DNA from: an uncultured Bacteroidota bacterium
GTDB lineage: Bacteria > Bacteroidota > Bacteroidia > Flavobacteriales > Schleiferiaceae
Direction: 5' to 3'
Length of the DNA stretch: 11,029 nucleotides
Assembly: GCA_913056475.1 (NCBI GenBank)
Contig: CAJXMS010000053.1
Span: forward strand, 1-11,029
Part shown: positions 6,125 to 11,029 of the stretch, one piece after another
Numbering within the stretch: position 1 is the first letter of the stretch
Layout of the letters: every line of letters starts with the position of its first letter
Translations under genes and position numbers: made by a program
The notes under the pieces: model-generated
The model's database searches: none
What the model was told of the DNA's origin: nothing
Seen by the model: only the letters and a program-made list of their open reading frames with translations

Positions 6125-6985
6125 CTAGGCACTGCGGGCACGCAGGAACCGCTGGGCTCTCTTCTGGGCTTGCTCCCTTTTCCAGTCGCTCCAACCTTGG
6201 CCCCAGAGGCGGTTGAGACCTTTGTCTACCACAAAGTGGGTCGCCAGGTTGGTAAGGGCCTTGGCCTTGAGGCCAAAGCTATCGTAAGCACGTAGGGCCA
6301 GGCTAAAGCCACCCTCTATGTAGTCAATGTGGTGCCAGAACTGGCTGGGAATGAAAAGCGTTTCGCCATGCTCCAAGATGGTTTGATAGCCATGGGCATA
6401 TTGGAAAGCCGGGTATTGATCGAAATCCGGATTATTGACGTCCATTTGGCTTTTTACTGTGTAGGGTTCCCGGTACAACTTAGGGGCTTCCTCTGGCGGA
6501 AAAAGGTAAACCCGCTTGCGGGTTTGAAACTGCGTAAGGAAAACGTGGGAGCAATCGATATCGTAATGCAGGTTTACGCTGCTACCCTGCCCCCCAAAAA
6601 ACATGAAGTAGTAGCGCTTGTTCCAGCCCTTCATAATGGTGGGCATATGAAAATCCCTGGCCAGCTCAGGCGCATGTTCAAAGATATTGTAAAGAAACAT
6701 GCGGAGATCCGTAGGCTCGTTTTCGATGAGCGTTAAGTACTCAGCCAACTTCATGTGGCGATGCGCTGTCATGTAATACTTTCCGGCCTGATGGAAATCA
6801 TTTCCATAGAGCGGAACTTCCAGATGACCATAGTGCTCACGAAGCCAGTCAAAAGTCCACTTGTGGGTAGCTGGCCAGTCGTTTACCAGATCTTGGAAAA
6901 CTACCGGTTTCCGCGGTTCCAGGTATTCCTTTTGGAATGTTTGAGGGGTTAATCCTTGACGTTTTTCAATGGTTTCGAGCTGCAT
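6125..6985 (-). CDS. Cupin-like/JmjC-fold Fe(II)/2-oxoglutarate oxygenase, substrate unknown
   Basis: A soluble protein of 286 residues resembling the cupin_8/JmjC-like group of Fe(II)- and 2-oxoglutarate-dependent oxygenases. The iron triad is visible: His140 and Asp142 in NLHYDIDCSH, and a distal His218 (or 219) in GETLFIPSQFWHHI. KRVYLFPP (157-164) and LFIPSQFWHHI (210-220) are typical strands of the family. The N-terminal segment LEPRKPVVFQDLVNDWPAT (22-40) is the usual lead-in ('P.v..g....Wpa'). There is no signal peptide. Characterised relatives hydroxylate proteins or tRNA (for example TYW5, FIH and ribosomal protein oxygenases), but the substrate here cannot be named. The start ATG has AAAAAGG about five bases upstream. 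A near-match promoter box (GAAATTTG on the minus strand, 7009-7016) lies upstream. It stands alone between the nqr terminator and the tRNA gene. Confidence 0.82.
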   Translation of the reverse strand: MQLETIEKRQGLTPQTFQKEYLEPRKPVVFQDLVNDWPATHKWTFDWLREHYGHLEVPLYGNDFHQAGKYYMTAHRHMKLAEYLTLIENEPTDLRMFLYNIFEHAPELARDFHMPTIMKGWNKRYYFMFFGGQGSSVNLHYDIDCSHVFLTQFQTRKRVYLFPPEEAPKLYREPYTVKSQMDVNNPDFDQYPAFQYAHGYQTILEHGETLFIPSQFWHHIDYIEGGFSLALRAYDSFGLKAKALTNLATHFVVDKGLNRLWGQGWSDWKREQAQKRAQRFLRARSA

Positions 6986-7052
6986 GATACCTTTTTCTAG
7001 GGAACCTGCAAATTTCGGGCAAAAAAAGCAGTAGGGATGTTAAGACTGAGGC

Positions 7053-7086
7053 AAAAAAAAGCAGGCCTTCTAAGAAAGCCTGCTTT
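7053..7086 (-). terminator. Intrinsic terminator of the nqr operon
   Basis: On the minus strand AAAGCAGGC (7086-7078) pairs with GCCTGCTTT (7066-7058). The stem can extend through TTC/GAA around a TAA loop after a single mismatch. A run of eight T (7060-7053) follows. It lies 22 bases after the nqrF stop codon and marks the end of the nqr transcript. Confidence 0.88.
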
Positions 7087-7108
7087 AATTACCATTTATT
7101 TTTTAGCA

Positions 7109-8422
7109 TTAACCGCCAAAATCGTCAAAGGCAATGTGTTCAGGGGGAACGCCCCAGTCATCACACATTTTCAAGACAGCAGCATTCATCAGCGGTGGCC
7201 CGCAGAAGTAAAATTCTATTTCTTCAGGTTCGGGGTGATTTACCAGGTACTGGTCAATAACCGCCTGGTGTACAAAGCCCAGGAAACCGTCTCCTTGCTC
7301 GTCATTGAGGTCCTTTTTGGTCGTCCAGTTATCCTCTTCGGTGGGCTCGGATAGCACCACGTGAAAGCTGAAGTTGGGAAACTGCTTTTCAATGGCCCGG
7401 AAGTCATCAAGATAGAAGAGCTCCCGCTTAGAACGTCCTCCATACCAGTAGGACACTTTACGGTCCGTTTTAAGGGTATGAAAGAGGTGGAAAAGGTGAG
7501 AGCGCATGGGCGCCATTCCGGCACCTCCCCCAATGTAGAGCATCTCCGCATCAGAATCCTCATTGATAAAGAATTCTCCGTAAGGGCCGGATATCGTCAC
7601 TTTGTCACCCGGCTCCCGATCAAAAACGTAAGAAGAACAGATACCGGGATTTACATCCATCCAGGTATTTTTGCTGCGATCCCAGGGGGGCGTAGCAATC
7701 CGAATGTTTAGCATTACGATATTGCCTTCCGCGGGATGATTCGCCATGGAATAGGCCCGGAAGATGGGCTCGTCATTTTTCATCTTCAGATCCCACAAGC
7801 CAAACTTATCCCATTCAGCCTGGAAGTCATTAGGATCGCGGCCCAATTTGGGATGGGCCGTAATGTCGATGTTTTTAAAATCGACTTCGCACTCGGGTAC
7901 ATCGATTTGAATGTAGCCACCTGCTTGGAACTCCAGGTTCTCGCCTTCCGGTAACTTAACGACAAACTCTTTGATAAAGGAAGCCACGTTATAATTGGAA
8001 ACTACTTCGCACTCCCACTTTTGAATACCGAAAATTTCTTCCGGTACCTTGATTTTCATGTCGTTCTTCACCTTAACCTGGCAGCCGAGGCGCCAATTTT
8101 CCTGCACCTCTTTACGGGTGAAGAAACCAACTTCCGTGGGCAGGATTTCGCCGCCCCCCTCCAGCACTTGGCATTTGCACATGGCACAGGTACCCCCACC
8201 ACCACAAGCGGAAGGCAAATAAATTTCCTGTTCTGAAAGGGTGCCCAGCAAGGTGCCACCGGAGTCCACCTGTTTTTCTTCTCCATTGATATCCAGTGTT
8301 ACCGGGCCACTGGGGGCTAATTTGGCTTTGGCGCCGAGTAAGACACTCACCAAGAGAAAGATCAATACCCCAAAGACCACCACGCTGGTGATCATGATGG
8401 TAGAAATATCAAGCAATACCAT
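7109..8422 (-). CDS. nqrF: Na+-translocating NADH:quinone reductase subunit F (NqrF)
   Basis: The NADH-oxidising subunit of Na+-NQR, anchored in the inner membrane with its body in the cytoplasm; electrons go from NADH to FAD to a 2Fe-2S centre. Residues 8-30 form the single N-terminal membrane helix. The ferredoxin domain (about 40-130) has cluster ligands Cys73, Cys79, Cys82 and Cys114 (SACGGGGTCAMC ... LGC). The reductase part shows the FAD motif RAYSMAN (222-228), the NADH motif GGGAGMAPMRS (298-308), and YFCGPPLMN (406-413) near the end. The protein ends in FDDFGG. At 437 residues it is somewhat longer than the roughly 410 usual in proteobacteria. It is the last gene of the nqr cluster, 26 bases after nqrE and followed by a strong terminator. 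Confidence 0.97.
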   Translation of the reverse strand: MVLLDISTIMITSVVVFGVLIFLLVSVLLGAKAKLAPSGPVTLDINGEEKQVDSGGTLLGTLSEQEIYLPSACGGGGTCAMCKCQVLEGGGEILPTEVGFFTRKEVQENWRLGCQVKVKNDMKIKVPEEIFGIQKWECEVVSNYNVASFIKEFVVKLPEGENLEFQAGGYIQIDVPECEVDFKNIDITAHPKLGRDPNDFQAEWDKFGLWDLKMKNDEPIFRAYSMANHPAEGNIVMLNIRIATPPWDRSKNTWMDVNPGICSSYVFDREPGDKVTISGPYGEFFINEDSDAEMLYIGGGAGMAPMRSHLFHLFHTLKTDRKVSYWYGGRSKRELFYLDDFRAIEKQFPNFSFHVVLSEPTEEDNWTTKKDLNDEQGDGFLGFVHQAVIDQYLVNHPEPEEIEFYFCGPPLMNAAVLKMCDDWGVPPEHIAFDDFGG

Positions 8423-8448
8423 AACGTACGTTTTACCAGATTATATAA

Positions 8449-9066
8449 TTACAACTTAATTCCCATGAAAGCCATGAAGGCAATGCCCATCAATCCTGTC
8501 ACAATAAAAGTGATGCCCAATCCACGTAGGGGCGCGGGAATGTTGGAGTAGCGGATTTTTTCCCGGATGGCCGCAATGGCCACAATGGCTAAAAACCAAC
8601 CGACACCACTGCCCAGGCCAAAAATTGTGGCCTCGCCAATAGTGTTATAGTTACGCTCCTGCATAAACAAGGAACCTCCCAGTATAGAACAATTTACGGC
8701 AATAAGAGGCAGAAAAATACCCAAAGCCCCGTAAAGGGCGGGCGCAAATTTTTCGACAACCATTTCCACTAATTGTACCATTGAAGCTATTACGGCGATA
8801 AAAAGGATAAAGGAAAGAAAGCTGAGGTCAACGTTGGCGTACTGCGGACCGAGCCAGCTTAATGCTCCTTCCTTAAGAACATAATTTTCGAGCAAATAGT
8901 TGACCGGAACGGTGATGCCCAGTACGAAAATGACAGCCGCTCCCAAACCTACGGCGGTATCCACTTTTTTGGAAACAGCCAAATAGGAGCACATGCCCAG
9001 GAAGTAGGCAAAGATCATGTTCTCGACGAAGATCGCCTTTACGAATATGTTGATCAGTTCTTGCAT
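8449..9066 (-). CDS. nqrE: Na+-NQR subunit E (NqrE)
   Basis: An inner-membrane subunit with six hydrophobic helices. Together with NqrD it holds an iron centre inside the membrane that carries electrons across. The needed cysteines are present: Cys26 (GMCSYLA) and Cys126 (VNCSILGGS). In Vibrio cholerae NqrE they are Cys26 and Cys120, so about six extra residues lie between them here, probably in the loop around ENYVLKEGALSWLGPQ (60-75). The family segment NIFVKAIFVENMIFAYFLG (6-24) is at the N-terminus. NqrE is related to RnfA, but the NqrC, NqrD and NqrF neighbours settle the assignment. It has 205 residues against about 200 in the family. It starts 13 bases after nqrD. Confidence 0.96.
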   Translation of the reverse strand: MQELINIFVKAIFVENMIFAYFLGMCSYLAVSKKVDTAVGLGAAVIFVLGITVPVNYLLENYVLKEGALSWLGPQYANVDLSFLSFILFIAVIASMVQLVEMVVEKFAPALYGALGIFLPLIAVNCSILGGSLFMQERNYNTIGEATIFGLGSGVGWFLAIVAIAAIREKIRYSNIPAPLRGLGITFIVTGLMGIAFMAFMGIKL

Positions 9067-9079
9067 CGCTAGGGTCTTT

Positions 9080-9766
9080 TTAGTCTTCTTCGATTAGTTT
9101 ACTATTCTTAGCACGCTGCACCCAGATGATCACCCCCACGGTAATGAGGGCCATGGGCGGGAGGAGCATCAAACCGTTGTCCGAATAGAAGCCTCCTGCA
9201 TCGAGGTACCAGCTATCGGGAATTATTTGCAGTCCAAACACGGTACCGCTACCGAGCAATTCCCGGAAAAAGGCCACTGCCAAAAGGATCCAGGCATAAC
9301 CGAAGGCATTGCCTACTCCGTCCAGGAAGGACTTCCAGGGCTTATTGGTGAGGGCAAAGGCCTCAAAGCGCCCCATGATAATGCAGTTGGTTATGATTAG
9401 GCCCACAAAAACCGATAGCTCTTTACTCACGTCGTAGACGAAAGCCTTGAGAACTTGGTCCACCAAGATTACCAAGGAGGCTACCACTACCAACTGAACG
9501 ATAATACGAATCCGGTTGGGGATAAGATTCCGCATGAGGGATACGATCACGTTACCGGCGCCCATCACAAAAAGCACCGATAAAGACATCACCAGCGCGG
9601 GGTACATCTTAACGGTGATAGCCAAAGCTGAGCAAATGCCCAGGACTTGGACCGTAATGGGATTATTATCATTGAGCGGATCGCTTATGAGCCGGCGGTT
9701 TTTCTTGCCAAATAATGGCTCGCTCTGTTTTTTCTGTTTTTCGAGTGTTTCCGTTGCTTCAGCCAT
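9080..9766 (-). CDS. nqrD: Na+-NQR subunit D (NqrD)
   Basis: The partner of NqrE in the membrane core of Na+-NQR, with about six helices. Cys45 (LGICSAL) and Cys128 (ITNCIIMGR) match Cys29 and Cys112 of Vibrio cholerae NqrD, both displaced by exactly 16 residues. They supply half the ligands of the intramembrane iron centre. The displacement comes from a charged N-terminal extension of about 16 residues (rich in Glu, Lys and Gln) before LISDPLNDNNP, where family members usually begin. Total length is 228 against about 210. The family is shared with RnfE, but context supports NqrD. The ATG lies two bases after the nqrC stop codon, so translation is probably coupled. Confidence 0.96.
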   Translation of the reverse strand: MAEATETLEKQKKQSEPLFGKKNRRLISDPLNDNNPITVQVLGICSALAITVKMYPALVMSLSVLFVMGAGNVIVSLMRNLIPNRIRIIVQLVVVASLVILVDQVLKAFVYDVSKELSVFVGLIITNCIIMGRFEAFALTNKPWKSFLDGVGNAFGYAWILLAVAFFRELLGSGTVFGLQIIPDSWYLDAGGFYSDNGLMLLPPMALITVGVIIWVQRAKNSKLIEED

Positions 9767-9768
9767 AA

Positions 9769-10515
9769 CTATTCTGCTATTGCGAGTTCAGATTCATTGG
9801 GGAGGTTACTATTATCAGCATAAGAGCCTTTATCTGTTTTCAGAAAGCTCTTATAGGCGGCCACACAATCGGTGATCATTTTCTGGACCCCATTGGAAGT
9901 GATGGTACCTCCGCTGATTCCATCCACTTGATGAGGCCCCTTAGCCGGCTTTTTGGTCACTTTAATGCCGGTGAAGTCGCCGTTATTGCCAAAGACGGCT
10001 TTTTGGGGAAATTGGGCCTGAAATTCATTGGTGTTAATTTCCGCACCCAGACCGGGGGTTTCCGATTTGTGGTCAAAAACAGCCCCGTAAACCGTTTTAC
10101 CGTCTGATTTGAGGGAAATATACCCCCAGATGGGCCCCCAGAGCCCTTTACCCCGTAAAGGAATGATGTAGTAAGTTTGATTATCCTTTTCGGCTACATA
10201 AAGGGGAGCTTTCCGCTCTTCTATAGGCTTACTTACTTGTTTAGCCATACTGATGTTAAAAGCCTTGGTGCCCGATACCTTCTCGCCGTTGCGAAGCACC
10301 ACTTGATCTTTTATATGGGCGTCAAAAGCTTTGCCCGCCTCTTCTCTTGATACGTCTACCTTTATGGATGCCAGAATGCTCTGCATTTTTTCCTTGCGCA
10401 CGTTGGCATCTTGACGTTCGTCCAGGCTTACGGCGGTAAAGGAGAGAATAGCGGCCACCACTACTACCAGGGCGGCGGCAAAGATGAAGGTGTAACTGTT
10501 GGAGTTTGCATTCAT
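9769..10515 (-). CDS. nqrC: Na+-NQR subunit C (NqrC), FMN-bearing
   Basis: A subunit with one N-terminal membrane helix (residues about 8-30) and a periplasmic domain that carries covalently bound FMN. The flavinylation site is DGISGGTITSNGV (198-210), where Thr204 should receive FMN from the ApbE flavin transferase. The usual motif is SGAT; here it reads SGGT, which fits the relaxed SG[AG]T pattern. Other family marks are LRGKGLWGPIWGYISL (120-135) and HKSETPGLGAEI (149-160). At 248 residues the length is normal. No apbE gene is in the window. The gene starts three bases after nqrB and ends two bases before nqrD. The last 15 residues are hydrophilic and not conserved in kind. Confidence 0.96.
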   Translation of the reverse strand: MNANSNSYTFIFAAALVVVVAAILSFTAVSLDERQDANVRKEKMQSILASIKVDVSREEAGKAFDAHIKDQVVLRNGEKVSGTKAFNISMAKQVSKPIEERKAPLYVAEKDNQTYYIIPLRGKGLWGPIWGYISLKSDGKTVYGAVFDHKSETPGLGAEINTNEFQAQFPQKAVFGNNGDFTGIKVTKKPAKGPHQVDGISGGTITSNGVQKMITDCVAAYKSFLKTDKGSYADNSNLPNESELAIAE

Positions 10516-10518
10516 AGC

Positions 10519-11029
10519 TTAAGCGGTTTTGAGGTTAAGGCGCTTGAGACGTTTTTTGGCGTTGGCTTGCACCACGTAGTGATCAATTAGGGGCGCCATC
10601 ACATTCATGAAGAGGATGGAGAGCATAATACCTTCCGGATAAGCGGGGTTGAATACCCGGATCATGATGGCAAAAAACCCTACCAGAAAGCCGTATATCC
10701 ATTTACCCTTAAAGGTTTGAGAGGCCGACACGGGATCGGTAGCCATAAAAACAATACCGAATGCAAAGCCTCCCATGATGAGCTGTTGCCAGAAGGGAAC
10801 TGCCATAAAGGCTTGCTGCTCCGGACTGATCGCGTAAGGAGCTACCGCGTTAAAGATCAGCCCCATGGTAATGGCTCCCGCCAGGGCACTCAGCATAATA
10901 CGCCAACTGCCTACGCCCGAGATAATAAGCATCGCGGCCCCGATCAGGATGGCAATAACCGAGGTTTCACCAATAGACCCGGGGATGGTTCCGATAAACA
11001 TATCCAAGACACTGTAGTCTCCGGCGGAA
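10519..11029 (-). CDS. nqrB: Na+-NQR subunit B (NqrB), C-terminal part
   Basis: The 3' end of nqrB; the frame runs open off the right edge of the window, so the true start is outside. NqrB is the large membrane subunit that carries covalent FMN and takes part in Na+ transport and quinone reduction. The visible 170 residues include IPGSIGETS (bases 10960-10986), a conserved NqrB/RnfD segment, then four or more membrane helices, FMATDPVSA (about 10732-10758) and GIMLSILFMNVMAPLID near the end. The covalent FMN threonine lies further upstream and cannot be checked here. The TTG at 11007 could open a frame but is surely internal, since the sequence before it (AGDYSVLD) continues the family alignment. 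nqrA is expected beyond the edge. Confidence 0.95.
   Translation of the reverse strand, partial: SAGDYSVLDMFIGTIPGSIGETSVIAILIGAAMLIISGVGSWRIMLSALAGAITMGLIFNAVAPYAISPEQQAFMAVPFWQQLIMGGFAFGIVFMATDPVSASQTFKGKWIYGFLVGFFAIMIRVFNPAYPEGIMLSILFMNVMAPLIDHYVVQANAKKRLKRLNLKTA

Noticed and set aside
7240..7563. Alternative minus-strand frame of 107 codons within nqrF, and several plus-strand frames opposite the nqr genes
   Set aside because: All lie inside nqr genes whose cofactor and metal motifs are intact in the chosen frame; none has a recognisable domain.

Overview
The window looks like ordinary chromosome from a member of the Bacteroidota. The reasons are Na+-NQR genes, a classical men menaquinone cluster, weak or absent Shine-Dalgarno sequences, and two copies of the Bacteroidota -7 promoter box TAnnTTTG (both read TACTTTTG). 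The moderately high GC content and gene style would suit a Saprospiria/Lewinella-like lineage, but that placement is a guess. I see no integrase, transposase, CRISPR array, phage gene or other sign of an accessory island.

Positions 1-2615 are read on the plus strand. First comes the 3' part of a polyprenyl-phosphate sugar-1-phosphate transferase that begins before the window. A small cysteine-cluster protein (YkgJ type) follows six bases later, then a bile acid:sodium symporter (BASS) family membrane protein. From 2668 to the right edge every gene is on the minus strand. In transcription order, right to left, these are nqrB (partial), nqrC, nqrD, nqrE and nqrF; a cupin/JmjC-like iron oxygenase; tRNA-Arg(TCT); and menA, menC and menE.

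The minus-strand genes have a shared respiratory theme. MenC and MenE make o-succinylbenzoate and its CoA thioester, and MenA prenylates 1,4-dihydroxy-2-naphthoate towards menaquinone. Na+-NQR oxidises NADH, reduces quinone and pumps Na+. The nqr genes are packed with gaps of 2-26 bases and end at a strong intrinsic terminator. The tRNA has its own promoter box and terminator. menA has a promoter box that also decides its start codon, and menA and menC overlap by 4 bases (ATGA).

I found no previously undescribed system. The points most worth a second look are a plus-strand intrinsic terminator with no plus-strand gene in front of it (3778-3814), the oxygenase of unknown substrate, the cysteine-cluster protein placed behind an exopolysaccharide gene, and small departures from consensus in MenE and NqrC. 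There is no gene-free stretch longer than 300 bases; the longest is the roughly 180 bases between menA and the tRNA.
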